64,000 bases of DNA from Algoriphagus vanfongensis DSM 17529 (GCF_000429465.1 NZ_AUBX01000018.1:105196-169195), one strand, 5' to 3'; shown: positions 53,693-63,431, counted from the first letter of the stretch. The notes: generated from the sequence alone by a model not told the origin. Translations and numbers: made by a program.

Positions 53693-53729
53693 AGGTTGTC
53701 TGGAATGTAGTACTAGACAACCTTTTTTT
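53693..53729 (+). terminator. intrinsic terminator after the sulfatase gene
   Basis: AGGTTGTCT and AGACAACCT form a perfect 9-bp stem around 13 bases, followed by seven T residues. Confidence 0.88.
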
Positions 53730-53912
53730 GAATCGACGATTGAGGGTTTTTCGGGATGGTTGCTTATAATTCTGATTGCAAATTGGATTTGAAAGCTTTT
53801 CAAGACAAAATCATCATTTAGATCAAACAAGAGATTGCTGATTTGGTCAATTTGATCGCTATATACAGTTAATTAGTGGTCTAGATGTTTATTCTAAAAT
53901 ATGATTAAATAA

Positions 53913-55412
53913 ATGATAAATTCCATCCAGCGTTCTATCTGCTCGTTTCTCTTTTTCCTAGTTTTTACTCATTTCAGCATAGCTCAAAGTCGGCCCAACA
54001 TACTGTTGATTGTTGCGGACGATCTTAATTTCAACTCTGTCGGTGCTTTTGGTTCTCCCGTAAATGAGATCACTCCCAATCTGGACCAGTTGGCAAATGA
54101 AGGTATACGATTTACCAATGCCCATATGAGCGTGGCCGTATGCCAGCCTAGTCGAGGTGCACTGATGACTGGGCAATACGGACATCAAAGTGGAATTGAA
54201 GGATTTGAGCATTACAAGGGCTCACAACTCACACTGACTGAATTGTTACGAAATGGTGGTTATGAAACAGCTATCCTCGGAAAACTGAATCATAGTTTGC
54301 CTAAGAGAGATTCCGAACTCAGCCAGTTTTATCTGGCTAAAGATCTTGAGGATTTAGGAATGGGGAGAGATCCTCAACTTTATTACGAATACAGCAATGA
54401 ATTTTTTGAGCATGTGAAAGAAGTAGAAAAACCTTTCTTTTTTATGGTAAATTCCAGGGATCCTCATCGTCCTTTTGCAGGAAGCAGGAATGAGAAATCC
54501 GGTGAATTCAGAGCTTTTTTTGAAAGTGGAAAATCGTATCCTTCACCTTCTAAAACCTATACCGAAGAGGAAATTAGTATTCCTGGCTTTTTGCCAGATC
54601 TGCCTGATGTTCGAACTGAAATCGCACAATACTTTAGTTCGGTGAAACGCTTTGATGATATGATTGGGAAACTGATGCAGTCACTTCGGGAAAATGATAT
54701 GGAGAATAACACCTTGATCCTGTTTGTTTCAGATAACGGCATGGCATTTCCTTATTCCAAAACGAATTGTTATCTCCAGAGTACTAAAACTCCATTTATT
54801 GCCAAATGGCCGGGTCAGATCAAAGCTGGATCCATGGATTCCATCCATTTTATCTCAGGGATTGATTTTCTGCCCACACTTCTAGAGGTTGGCCAAATCG
54901 AAACTTCACAAAAAATGGCAGGGAAGAGTTTTCTTTCCTTATTGAAAGGTCACTCTCAAGCGAACAGAGGTTTGGTATTCACGCAATTTTATGAGACCTC
55001 AGGTTTTAAAAGGTTTTTAATGCGGGCGGTGCAGACTAGAAAATACGGGTATATTTTTAATCCTTGGGTGCTTGGTGATAATGAATTCGCCAACGAATCG
55101 ATGCAAGGTCTTACATTCAATGCGATGAAGGAATCTGCAGATCAGGATACATTTATCAAGAGTCGGGTAGATTTTTTTCTTAATAGAAGTTTAGAGGAGT
55201 TTTATGATTTTGAAAATGATCCAAATGCATTACACAACCTGATCGATGATCCTAAGTTTCAAAATGAGATTGAGCTGTTGAGAGAGGAATTGAAAAAACA
55301 AATGATAATCTCCGATGATCCGGTTTTAAAAATGTTTGAATTAAGGAAACAACCTGTGGAACTCAGGAATCTGGTCCTACAAGATCAAAAAAACACTGAT
55401 GCAGAGAGATGA
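53913..55412 (+). CDS. exported sulfatase, heparan N-sulfatase-like branch
   Basis: 499 residues from the ATG at 53913. A signal peptide ends near residue 25 (FSIAQ). The formylglycine motif is C77-Q-P-S-R-G-A; the CQPSR form and the layout IVADDLNFNSVGAFG, then VNSRDPHRPFAGS resemble sulfamidase-type (N-sulfoglucosamine) enzymes of the S1 family. This substrate idea is inferential. VSDNGMAFP is the metal-binding block. It is separate from the preceding sulfatase (250-bp gap with a terminator), so each is independently expressed. Confidence 0.92.
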   Translation: MINSIQRSICSFLFFLVFTHFSIAQSRPNILLIVADDLNFNSVGAFGSPVNEITPNLDQLANEGIRFTNAHMSVAVCQPSRGALMTGQYGHQSGIEGFEHYKGSQLTLTELLRNGGYETAILGKLNHSLPKRDSELSQFYLAKDLEDLGMGRDPQLYYEYSNEFFEHVKEVEKPFFFMVNSRDPHRPFAGSRNEKSGEFRAFFESGKSYPSPSKTYTEEEISIPGFLPDLPDVRTEIAQYFSSVKRFDDMIGKLMQSLRENDMENNTLILFVSDNGMAFPYSKTNCYLQSTKTPFIAKWPGQIKAGSMDSIHFISGIDFLPTLLEVGQIETSQKMAGKSFLSLLKGHSQANRGLVFTQFYETSGFKRFLMRAVQTRKYGYIFNPWVLGDNEFANESMQGLTFNAMKESADQDTFIKSRVDFFLNRSLEEFYDFENDPNALHNLIDDPKFQNEIELLREELKKQMIISDDPVLKMFELRKQPVELRNLVLQDQKNTDAER

Positions 55413-55455
55413 TTTTATAATTGCTAAAAAGGGAGGCTGATTTAACAGTCAATTC

Positions 55456-56232
55456 TTAAAATATCACCTGTAATTGAAATACTCCTTCCCAATCTCCTAC
55501 ATAGGCAGGGGTAGCGGCATTGTAAAACCACTGTACAGCTGCACAATAGAATAATCCTCCCATTTTGAACATTTTACCTGGACCACCCCCGATAGGAATC
55601 AGCCATTTGTCAGATTCTTGTAGCCAATTGGCGACAATAGTGCTATTGCTTTCCAAAAACCAGCCATTGGGCAGGTTATAATAGGCAATGTATTGCATGC
55701 TAAAGGAGTTTACCTCATTTACTCCAGTTCCACCCAGAGACCAATAATTTTGCAGGACTACTCCTCCGCTCAGTTTATCACCACTGTAATAAAGCAATGC
55801 TGAAGGGCCCATGGCGACCTTATTACTTCCCAAGGCGGGGTTGGTCCGAGTGGGTATCTGAATAGCAGGTCCTACACCCCATCTAAATCTTCCAGGAGTA
55901 TGAGTCGGAGAAAAATAACCATTGAATAAAATATTTCCCATTCCGGACTCCTTGGTCAGGCCCGGTTCCAAAGGAGGGATTTTCTGAAAGGGAATGATGG
56001 TATAAGTGATCAGTTTCAGATTCTCTCCAAGTTTAAATGGCCACACCGGCTGAATAGAAAAAGAACTGGCAGTACCATCCGCTACAGGAAGCAATACTTC
56101 CTGCAAAAAAACACTTCGTAGGCCACTGACTGGATCCTGTCTTTTTTTGACCATCTCTTCCACCGTGGTGGTGTCACTTTGAGCGAATAGATCTGTTGCA
56201 AGGAAAAGTAGGAATGCGCAAAGGAAATTCAT
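55456..56232 (-). CDS. predicted outer-membrane barrel protein, phenol-degradation MetA / 'neuromedin U'-like
   Basis: 258 residues from the ATG at 56232, where a good signal peptide starts (MNFLCAFLLFLATDLFAQS); an ORF start 48 bp upstream lacks signal character. The mature protein is a series of aromatic-rich strands (FRWGVGPAIQIPTRTNP, KLSGGVVLQNYWSLGG, GWFLESNSTIVANW) like small outer-membrane transport or sensor barrels often labelled 'neuromedin U' in Bacteroidota. Such genes frequently accompany DUF1254 genes, as here. The substrate is unknown. It is separated from the DUF1254 gene by a strong terminator. Confidence 0.75.
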   Translation of the reverse strand: MNFLCAFLLFLATDLFAQSDTTTVEEMVKKRQDPVSGLRSVFLQEVLLPVADGTASSFSIQPVWPFKLGENLKLITYTIIPFQKIPPLEPGLTKESGMGNILFNGYFSPTHTPGRFRWGVGPAIQIPTRTNPALGSNKVAMGPSALLYYSGDKLSGGVVLQNYWSLGGTGVNEVNSFSMQYIAYYNLPNGWFLESNSTIVANWLQESDKWLIPIGGGPGKMFKMGGLFYCAAVQWFYNAATPAYVGDWEGVFQLQVIF

Positions 56233-56296
56233 TGTCCCTCGTCCTATATTCCTGTTGGTAAAAAGTGATTGGCAGTCCATAGAATTAAGCAGAAAA

Positions 56297-56327
56297 AGTA
56301 CGGGGAATGACCTTCATTCCCCGTACT
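56297..56327 (-). terminator. strong intrinsic terminator after the DUF1254 gene
   Basis: A 14-bp perfect stem (AGTACGGGGAATGA with TCATTCCCCGTACT) has a 3-base loop. On the minus strand it is followed by TTTTT. It lies 14 bp past the DUF1254 stop. Confidence 0.88.
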
Positions 56328-56340
56328 GAAATTTCTGATT

Positions 56341-57807
56341 TTAATTGACTTTTTTGATCTGAGGAGGAGTCCATGTTCCTTCGAAAATCGGCTTTTTCGG
56401 TCCATAGGCTCTAATATAAAGAGAGAACACACCTTCGCTCGGAGATGGAAGCCAGTTGTTTTTTAAGTCACCTTCGGGAGCAGTTGGCTGCACGTAGATC
56501 GTCAAGCTTCCATCCGCATTGTAAACGAGGCTTTTGTTTTTGGTACCCAAGGAATAGCGATCGATTTCATTTGGATGGAAAAAGTGCTGTTCATTGTATA
56601 AGGTTAAAGACCAGAACCCATTGACTGGAGGGATTTCATCCTTCTTGAAAGTGACTTCATACTTATTTCCACCTGTCAGACGACCCTTGTTCATATCAAA
56701 ATCAGCCCCAAAATACATGGTCTCAAAAGGGATGTTCGAGAACATATTGCCTTTTGCAGTAGCAGTACGCTGGAAGTATCCATAGCCAAACTCTGCCGCA
56801 TTCTTCTGCGTTCTCCAACCGTTTCCTGCCTCTACACCATTGTTTCGGAACTCAAACATGGGTTGAATAATGCTCTTTTCTGTTTCCACGGCAATATCCA
56901 CCAGAGCTTGCTTCAGCTCAGGACTATCCTTGGCGGCATCGAGTACTTGTCTGATCCAAGCATACATGGCTTCCTCTCCCGGAAGGGCGGGAACTTCCTC
57001 CAAAACAACTGGAAGCTGATCGAAAAACTTTTCTGGTACTACCCAAGCAGTCTCTCCATCACCTCCTGCATTTGGATTGGGAATGTCCTTGAGTTGGCTC
57101 CAATCTGTTGTTTTTATTTCTCCTGTAAACTCACTCAGAGGATAGATTCTGATCTGATTGATGAGTGGCTGAACCGCGGCTTTGTCCGCCTCGGTATCAT
57201 CCATGAATACGCGGGGGAAAATCGCTCCAATATTGGTCGGGGATTTGTATACCGCTTCAATTCCAGCTGGTTTTTCTCCCTTCCAATCTGGGCCCACAAA
57301 CATGTAGAAACCAGGCTTGGTACCATACATGCTGCCCACAGTTGCAAAGGAATTGCTACGTTGATCGACTATCTGGTATACCCAAAAGCGATCTCCAAAA
57401 TCAGGAATCTGTACAACGACTGCTGGATCTTTAGTAAAGTTCAGAAAGCTAAGTCCATAGACCACATCCTGATTGGGGCTCGTAATGAAGCGTTGCTCTG
57501 GAGCTAGGTAGTCGTGTAACATTGTATTTTGATTGCTTGGCGCTACTGGCAAGACCCCTCCCAGATATCCAGGGTAGGGGGTTTTACCTCCTATTTCCGC
57601 TTCTCTGTTATGCATATTGACCAAGGGCCATCCCCAGATGTAAGCCATCTGGCCGACGGCCTGCACATATTCTTTGGAGAGTGGTGCTCCTGGAATGGGA
57701 GATTGTACCTCAGAAGGTTTTGTAGGCTGTAGCACCTGGCCTCCCTGCTGCGCAAAAGCGCCAATTGAAAGACCTAAAAGTGAACTAAAAATCAGTGTTT
57801 TTTTCAT
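56341..57807 (-). CDS. exported DUF1254/DUF1214 protein
   Basis: 488 residues from the ATG at 57807, with a signal peptide to about residue 19 (LSIGAFAQQ). A DUF1254 domain covers roughly 60-190 (VYGLSFLNFTKDPAVVVQIP, FWVYQIVDQRSNSFATVG). A DUF1214 domain forms the C-terminal quarter (PPVNGFWSLTLYNEQHFF, ending in RAYGPKKPIFEGTW). Proteins with this pair occur across bacteria; some are reported in xenobiotic-degradation loci, but no catalytic role is proven. It is the middle of a minus-strand set with another DUF1254-type gene upstream and the barrel-like gene downstream. Confidence 0.9.
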   Translation of the reverse strand: MKKTLIFSSLLGLSIGAFAQQGGQVLQPTKPSEVQSPIPGAPLSKEYVQAVGQMAYIWGWPLVNMHNREAEIGGKTPYPGYLGGVLPVAPSNQNTMLHDYLAPEQRFITSPNQDVVYGLSFLNFTKDPAVVVQIPDFGDRFWVYQIVDQRSNSFATVGSMYGTKPGFYMFVGPDWKGEKPAGIEAVYKSPTNIGAIFPRVFMDDTEADKAAVQPLINQIRIYPLSEFTGEIKTTDWSQLKDIPNPNAGGDGETAWVVPEKFFDQLPVVLEEVPALPGEEAMYAWIRQVLDAAKDSPELKQALVDIAVETEKSIIQPMFEFRNNGVEAGNGWRTQKNAAEFGYGYFQRTATAKGNMFSNIPFETMYFGADFDMNKGRLTGGNKYEVTFKKDEIPPVNGFWSLTLYNEQHFFHPNEIDRYSLGTKNKSLVYNADGSLTIYVQPTAPEGDLKNNWLPSPSEGVFSLYIRAYGPKKPIFEGTWTPPQIKKVN

Positions 57808-57917
57808 TTCTATATTTTTCTCTGCAGTCTGAATAGTCAGAATGCTGGTTAAAAGAATTATTTAAACATCCATTGTGAAATGGATAATGGATAAATCAGT
57901 ATAAAATAATTTAGGGC

Positions 57918-58991
57918 TTATTCTACTACCTCTATTTTGACTCCGTTTTTATCAAGATTCTCAACGTATTCTATTACTTGCTCAGGAGTTTCCGGTACAT
58001 AGAGGCGAATAACCATGGACCAGTTATCCACAGTTTCTATGTTATTTGCCTGATCGGGGCAGTTGAAATAAAAAGTAATCGATCCGTCTGGGTTGGGTTC
58101 GGCGTTTCGGTCTCGGAGAGCGTATTTTTCTGTAGCTATCCATCCTCTGGCATCATAGGCAGTGACAGACATAAAGCCTCCTTTATCGTATTGCAACGGT
58201 GGTTTTGGCAAGGTGATTTTGGAGCAAACACTGCTTTTCTTCGCTTCTCCTTCAGGAACGATTTTAGGCCAATAGATCGCATGCTCTTTTGGTAATCCTG
58301 CCCACCCTCCGGCAGCAGCAATAATAAAATCTTCTCTGGTCACTGCATCTGGAGTCCCAAAAGCTCTCCAAGATCTAACTTTTGGTGATTCATATAAAAG
58401 GGAATCTCTGGTCTTGTCCAGTGATGCTTTTTCAAAGCCTTTGGCTTGATAGGGCTTTGCAGAATTGGCTTTGATGACATAGGCATCTTGATGCGCATGG
58501 GCATCGGCATAGCCTTCTTCATTTTCAGGCCTAACCTCTGTACGGATGTTTAGCCAAACATAATTGCCTTTTGTAAGCATGTCAGGGGTGATATACAGAC
58601 TATCCCCTGGGTACAGCACTGCAAAGGTGTACTGGTTTTCATCGAAAACCTGAATGACTGAGTATTTGTCCCACTCGGGATTGACCAAAAGAGCACCTTC
58701 AGAGCAGTCTACCACAGCATGGCTGTATAAACAATCCTGGTTTTCACGAATGACCACCTGGGTCTCGATATCAGAGTATTCTCGATGATGGTTGTAGGTA
58801 TTTACCGGCACTTCTTCCATCAAATCTGAGAAGTAATGATCAGTTTCAGCCTCAACAAAATTATCAACGGTAACCGGGATCGCTTGACTTTCTGTTTCCG
58901 CAGTATTCTCAGTTGATTTGCTATCATCACAACTGGTCAGGGCGAATCCCCCTATTAAAGAAGCAAGGAAATAAGTAGGTATGTTTTTCAT
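57918..58991 (-). CDS. DUF1254/DUF1214-type lipoprotein
   Basis: 357 residues from the ATG at 58991. A lipobox (FALTSC, Cys21) precedes an acidic spacer (about 25-60). The body resembles a compact DUF1254-DUF1214 protein: NQDCLYSHAVVDCSEGALLV early, and GGFMSVTAYDARGWIATEKYA with NNIETVDNWSMVIRLYVPE at the end. It contains two cysteines near C89/C97 that may pair. It lies 110 bp upstream of the longer DUF1254 gene on the same strand and is divergent from the sulfatase gene at 59306. Confidence 0.82.
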   Translation of the reverse strand: MKNIPTYFLASLIGGFALTSCDDSKSTENTAETESQAIPVTVDNFVEAETDHYFSDLMEEVPVNTYNHHREYSDIETQVVIRENQDCLYSHAVVDCSEGALLVNPEWDKYSVIQVFDENQYTFAVLYPGDSLYITPDMLTKGNYVWLNIRTEVRPENEEGYADAHAHQDAYVIKANSAKPYQAKGFEKASLDKTRDSLLYESPKVRSWRAFGTPDAVTREDFIIAAAGGWAGLPKEHAIYWPKIVPEGEAKKSSVCSKITLPKPPLQYDKGGFMSVTAYDARGWIATEKYALRDRNAEPNPDGSITFYFNCPDQANNIETVDNWSMVIRLYVPETPEQVIEYVENLDKNGVKIEVVE

Positions 58992-59305
58992 ATTGAAAAT
59001 GGGTATAAAAGTGTAAATCTTTAAAAGTCTTATGCTAAAATAGGATTTTCTTTTTTTACTAAAAAAGGAATGTTTTATCTTTCTATTGTTATAAAAACAT
59101 TGGATAATTCTATTTCAGGCAATAATTATTCGTCAGTGGAATCAACTGCTGGTGACCAACATTTTTGACTGATCAACAACCAATATTTTGTATTCTTCAG
59201 GTATATGTTGATCCAGATCAGGAATGAATAATCTTCCAGTTTTTTGCTGGAGTTATGGTGGTAGTTTAATTGAAATTCATTTTTAATAGAATTTAATCAT
59301 ATCAA
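58992..59305. other. 314-bp divergent promoter region
   Basis: AT-rich gap between the DUF1254 lipoprotein gene and a large sulfatase gene. A dyad CTTTTTT / AAAAAAG lies near 59050-59067. No gene or clear promoter pair can be assigned. Confidence 0.45.
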
Positions 59306-61705
59306 ATGTTACAGGTCCATTTAAAACATCTAAAAGTGATTTTACGAACTGTTCAAGTATCAAGTCTTATACTAGCTTTTTTCACATCCATTGTGGGGAC
59401 GGCTCAACAAATTTTACCCTTTCCTCCAACGCCATCATCTTCCAAACCCGGTGTGACGATCGAAACATCGACATATCAAAAACGTGTCGATCCACGTAGG
59501 TTGCCAGAAGACGCGCCAAATATTTTGGTTATTTTGATAGATGATGTGGGGAATGGATTACCTACGACGTATGGAGGGGAAATCCATACTCCTACCTTGG
59601 ACCGTGTAGCAGGTAGCGGTATTTCTTACAACCGTTTTCACACGACTGCCATGTGCTCGCCCACCAGAGCAGCGATTCTGACCGGTCGAAATCATACCCG
59701 AGTAGGGAATGGGCAAATTTCTGCCATCGCAAATGACTTTGACGGGTTTAGTGGAATTATTCCCAAGAGTTCGGCTACCATGGCAGAAGTTCTAAAGGCC
59801 TATGGCTATAATACGGCGGCCTTTGGAAAATGGCATAACACTCCTGAAGATCAGATTACCTCCAAAGGACCTTTTGATTATTGGCCTACCGGCTATGGAT
59901 TTGAATATTTTTATGGGTTTCTTGCAGGAGAAGCTTCACAGTTTGAGCCAACCATGGTTCGCAATACAACATTTGTGGATCATCCAGAGACTTCGGGAGG
60001 TAATGATCATTATCATTTATCCGAAGATATTGCTGATGATGCGATTACTTGGCTCAGGGAGCAGAAAGCATATGCGCCAGATAAACCCTGGTTTGTCTAT
60101 TGGGCACCAGGTGCTTCTCATGGGCCTCATCAGGTGATGAAGGAATGGGCGGATAAATATAAAGGGAAATTTGACGACGGTTGGGATGCTTATCGAGCGC
60201 GTGTTTTTGAGAATCAGAAGAAATTAGGTTGGATCCCGGAAGATGCCAAGCTCACGCCGAGGGCAGAAACTATGGCCTCGTGGGAATCCATTCCGGAAAG
60301 TGAAAAACCTTTTCAACGTCGCTTGATGGAAGTTTTTGCTGGCTTTACCGAGCACGCAGATACTCAAGTCGGTCGGATAGTCGATGAAATTGAAGCAGCG
60401 GGTGACCTTGAGAATACCATTATTTTTTATATCTGGGGAGATAATGGTTCCTCATCAGAAGGTCTATACGGGACGATCAGTGAACAATTGGCTCAAAATG
60501 GAATTCCCACTCAGATCTCAGAACATATCGATGCATTAAATGAGTTGGGAGGGCTGGATGTTTTGGGTTCTGAGCTCACTGACAATATGTACCATGCAGG
60601 TTGGGCTTGGGCAGGAAGCACACCGTATCAGGGAACTAAATTGCAGGGAGCATATTTTGGAGGTACCCGAAATCCAATGGCTGTGTCATGGCCAAAATCA
60701 ATTAAGGCAGACCCAATACCAAGATCCCAATTTCATCACTGTATTGATTTGGTTCCTACTATCTATGAACTTCTGGACATTCAATATCCGAAAGTAGTGA
60801 ATGGATTCACTCAGGATGCAATTGACGGAGTCAGTTTGGCTTATTCTTTCAATGATTCTGATGCTGAAGGACAAAGAAGTACCCAATTTTTTGATATCAT
60901 GGCCAGCAGAGGCATTTATCATGAAGGCTGGTTTGCTTCTGCCCCTGGGCCTCGAACTCCTTGGGTAGGAGGGATCCCCAAAGGGATCAGGGAATGGTCT
61001 CCCTTGACGGATCAATGGGAGTTGTACCATATCGAGGAAGATTGGTCGCAAGCCAATGATGTGTCTGCAGAATACCCCGAGAAACTAGAGGAATTGAAAG
61101 CCTTGTTTCTGACAGAGTCAGCCAAAAACAAAAATTTGCCGATTGGCGGAGGTCTTTGGTCGACGGCACTATATCATCCCGAAGATGCTCCTGCGCCTGA
61201 TCGTACTGAGTGGATTTTCAATCATCCAATAACTAATATGCCTGAATCGACAGCCCCAAAATTGGGCAAGGTGAGTAGTTCGGTGGAAATGGAAGTTCAT
61301 GTCCCTGAAAATGCCAATGGAGTTTTGTATGCACTCGCTGGAATGGGGGGAGGGGTGACTTGTTTTTTCAAGGATAACAAACTGAATTATGAATTTAATC
61401 TTTTTATGGTGCGGAGGACTAAAATTCAATCTGAAGCCATAGCAGCTGGGAACAGGAAAATCGAAGTAGAATCCAAACTTGTAGACAAAATAGGAGGTCC
61501 TATGGATATCATTATCCGGGTAGATGGAAAAGAAGTGGCATCTGGACGAGTTCCTAACGGTATGTCTCTACACTTTACCAGCAATGCTACATTTGATATT
61601 GGGACCGATCGTGATTCACCTGTTTCATTGGATTATTTCGAAGAAGCCCCGTACACCTTTAATGGAAGCATAGGAAAAACATCGATCAAATATAGTGGGC
61701 GTTAA
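59306..61705 (+). CDS. large exported arylsulfatase (S1_4-type) with C-terminal extension
   Basis: 799 residues from the ATG at 59306. A signal segment ends near residue 34 (SIVGTAQQ). The formylglycine motif is C117-S-P-T-R-A-A, with ILVILIDDVGNG (metal Asp pair), FGKWHNTPE and YIWGDNGSS. Sulfatases of this size class (about 750-800 residues) have a C-terminal beta-sandwich after about residue 620, here with GVLYALAGMGGGVTCFFKDN and FDIGTDRDSPVS. The usual substrates are aryl or alkyl sulfates, but specificity is not proven. It is divergent from two DUF1254-type genes and followed by a bidirectional-looking terminator. Confidence 0.92.
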   Translation: MLQVHLKHLKVILRTVQVSSLILAFFTSIVGTAQQILPFPPTPSSSKPGVTIETSTYQKRVDPRRLPEDAPNILVILIDDVGNGLPTTYGGEIHTPTLDRVAGSGISYNRFHTTAMCSPTRAAILTGRNHTRVGNGQISAIANDFDGFSGIIPKSSATMAEVLKAYGYNTAAFGKWHNTPEDQITSKGPFDYWPTGYGFEYFYGFLAGEASQFEPTMVRNTTFVDHPETSGGNDHYHLSEDIADDAITWLREQKAYAPDKPWFVYWAPGASHGPHQVMKEWADKYKGKFDDGWDAYRARVFENQKKLGWIPEDAKLTPRAETMASWESIPESEKPFQRRLMEVFAGFTEHADTQVGRIVDEIEAAGDLENTIIFYIWGDNGSSSEGLYGTISEQLAQNGIPTQISEHIDALNELGGLDVLGSELTDNMYHAGWAWAGSTPYQGTKLQGAYFGGTRNPMAVSWPKSIKADPIPRSQFHHCIDLVPTIYELLDIQYPKVVNGFTQDAIDGVSLAYSFNDSDAEGQRSTQFFDIMASRGIYHEGWFASAPGPRTPWVGGIPKGIREWSPLTDQWELYHIEEDWSQANDVSAEYPEKLEELKALFLTESAKNKNLPIGGGLWSTALYHPEDAPAPDRTEWIFNHPITNMPESTAPKLGKVSSSVEMEVHVPENANGVLYALAGMGGGVTCFFKDNKLNYEFNLFMVRRTKIQSEAIAAGNRKIEVESKLVDKIGGPMDIIIRVDGKEVASGRVPNGMSLHFTSNATFDIGTDRDSPVSLDYFEEAPYTFNGSIGKTSIKYSGR

Positions 61706-61758
61706 TTCTATCGCTCGAGGAAAAATACATTCTGAATAAAATTCCTAGAAAATAAAAA

Positions 61759-61786
61759 GGGTTACTGATTTATGATTCAGTAACCC
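61759..61786. terminator. hairpin after the large sulfatase gene
   Basis: GGGTTACTGA and TCAGTAACCC form a perfect 10-bp stem around 8 bases, 53 bp beyond the stop. An A-rich stretch precedes it and a T-rich one follows, so it could act on either strand, though neither T run is long. Confidence 0.65.
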
Positions 61787-61799
61787 CTTGGCTTTCTAA

Positions 61800-62167
61800 G
61801 CCTTTTTGGCAGAGAGTGGGGGGAATGAACTCTGTGTTTAAACGATTGAAAATCAATTAAATACAGCTTAAAATAAAGTCAACTACACGAATTACGTTTC
61901 TTTATTTTGTTCAATTTTACCTGCTTTAATACAATATTTGAAAGAGCTTATATTAACAGTTAAAGATACTTTTTTTTAAGGAGTTTTTCTATGAAACATT
62001 CAGTTTTATTGACTTAATAAATACGTCAATTTTATTGGAAATCAGGGTGCTGAACTGTTTGTCCAATTGTAAGTGGGACTATTTAAATGGATATAGAATT
62101 CAATAAGGGTTAACCATGATATGGATTACTCGATGGACAATCAATGAACTCTAAAGGATTTCAATCC
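61800..62167. other. intergenic region upstream of the recombinase repeats
   Basis: About 370 bp of AT-rich DNA without a credible gene. It marks the boundary between the sulfatase region and the recombinase locus. Confidence 0.5.
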
Positions 62168-62207
62168 GACAACAAACGACAACAAATGGTAACAAACGAC
62201 AACAAAC
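62168..62207. repeat. four tandem 10-bp units upstream of the recombinase gene
   Basis: Units GACAACAAAC, GACAACAAAT, GGTAACAAAC and GACAACAAAC follow each other without gaps, ending 54 bp before the recombinase ATG. A 10-bp period puts every unit on the same helix face. They are candidate recombinase arm or regulatory sites. Confidence 0.8.
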
Positions 62208-62261
62208 GATTAATTACCGAATAAATGAGGAATTGAATCATAACCTTGAGTTCAAAAGAAA

Positions 62262-63431
62262 ATGGGTATGAAAAATTCTATTGTCATCTTTAAACCACAT
62301 CCAAAAGCAGCCAGAATCAAAGTTTCAATTCCTTTTTCTATGAAAATTGAAAGGGGCCAATTCAAAAGCTTAAATACTAGTTTTTATCATCCTCAACAAA
62401 GGCTTTGGAGTATTGTAAATTCAAAACAGAATTGGATGCTTCTTCTGGACTTATTCAAAGGGAAAGTAGTTTTTCAGGAACCAAGTAAGAAGTTGGAGAT
62501 TCCCACAAAACGCTTAAATGCGGCGTCCTGTGAGGTTTTGGTGGAATTAGAACAGAAACTTACCTTAAAGGCATTTAGCAGGTCTACAATTAAAAGCTAT
62601 TGTTCTGCTTTGAAGCCTTTTCTTTCATTTTTTGAATCCAGAAGCATAAATGAACTCAGTAAGGAGGAAATTGAATCATTTGTCTACCATCAAATCTCAA
62701 AATACAAGATTTCTGAAAGTGCCCAAAATACCTTGATCAATGCCATTAAAGCCTATTACGAGCATGTGCTTGGAAGAGAACGGACGGTATATGAAATTCA
62801 GCGGCCCAAAAAGAGCATTACGTTGCCCAATATTTTGAGTCAAGAAGAAATCAAGGCACTATTGACAAGTGTTGAAAATTTAAAACACAGGACAGTTTTG
62901 ATGTTAATTTATAGTGCAGGATTGAGAATAAGTGAAGCCATTAAATTGAGAGTAAGGGATATTCACTCTGACCAAGGCTATATTTTTATTAAAGGAGCGA
63001 AAGGGAAAAAAGATCGTAAATCGGTATTGTCTCCGATAGTACTGACGCTTTTGAGAAAGTACTATTTGGCGTATAAACCATCCTATTGGCTATTTGAAGG
63101 ACAGGAGGGAGGACAGTATTCTGCCTCAAGTATTCAGGCAGTATTCAGAAGGGCGGTGGAGAAAAGCAATGCAAATCCCTGGGCAACGGTACATACTTTA
63201 AGGCATAGTTTTGCTACTCACTTACTGCAAAAAGGCACCAATTTGCGATTTGTTCAGGTTTTGTTGGGTCACGAAAGTAGTAAGACAACTGAAGTATATA
63301 CCCACGTCCTCTCAATTTCGAATAAAAATATTCAAAGTCCACTCGACGGAATTGACGAAATTCTTAATTTGGTGTCAACCACCTCTGAAAGACCTGTGGA
63401 CAATGCGGATATAAACGCAATAGGAAGCTAG
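62262..63431 (+). CDS. tyrosine recombinase, Bacteroidota integron-like / XerD-like branch
   Basis: 389 residues from the ATG at 62262 (second Met two codons on). Residues 1-85 form an extra N-terminal domain found in many Bacteroidota recombinases (IVIFKPHPKAARIKVSIPF ... RLWSIVNSKQNW). A SAM-like core-binding domain (about 88-185) and the catalytic domain follow. All catalytic residues are visible: Arg222 (AGLRISEA), Lys in GAKGKKDR (about 247-249), His311 and Arg314 (HTLRHSFATH), His337 (LLGHESS) and Tyr346 (TEVYTHV). The tail NIQSPLD recalls IntI's VRSPLD, but the IntI-specific insertion between the Lys and the HxxR box is absent. It lies upstream of, and in the same direction as, a cassette-like gene. 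Confidence 0.92.
   Translation: MGMKNSIVIFKPHPKAARIKVSIPFSMKIERGQFKSLNTSFYHPQQRLWSIVNSKQNWMLLLDLFKGKVVFQEPSKKLEIPTKRLNAASCEVLVELEQKLTLKAFSRSTIKSYCSALKPFLSFFESRSINELSKEEIESFVYHQISKYKISESAQNTLINAIKAYYEHVLGRERTVYEIQRPKKSITLPNILSQEEIKALLTSVENLKHRTVLMLIYSAGLRISEAIKLRVRDIHSDQGYIFIKGAKGKKDRKSVLSPIVLTLLRKYYLAYKPSYWLFEGQEGGQYSASSIQAVFRRAVEKSNANPWATVHTLRHSFATHLLQKGTNLRFVQVLLGHESSKTTEVYTHVLSISNKNIQSPLDGIDEILNLVSTTSERPVDNADINAIGS

Noticed and set aside
62168..62207. Tandem repeat as a possible CRISPR array
   Set aside because: Units are only 10 bp and have no spacers; no cas genes are near.
62262..63431. Calling the recombinase a classical integron integrase (IntI)
   Set aside because: The IntI-specific insertion between the catalytic Lys and the HxxR box is missing, and an extra N-terminal domain typical of Bacteroidota recombinases is present.
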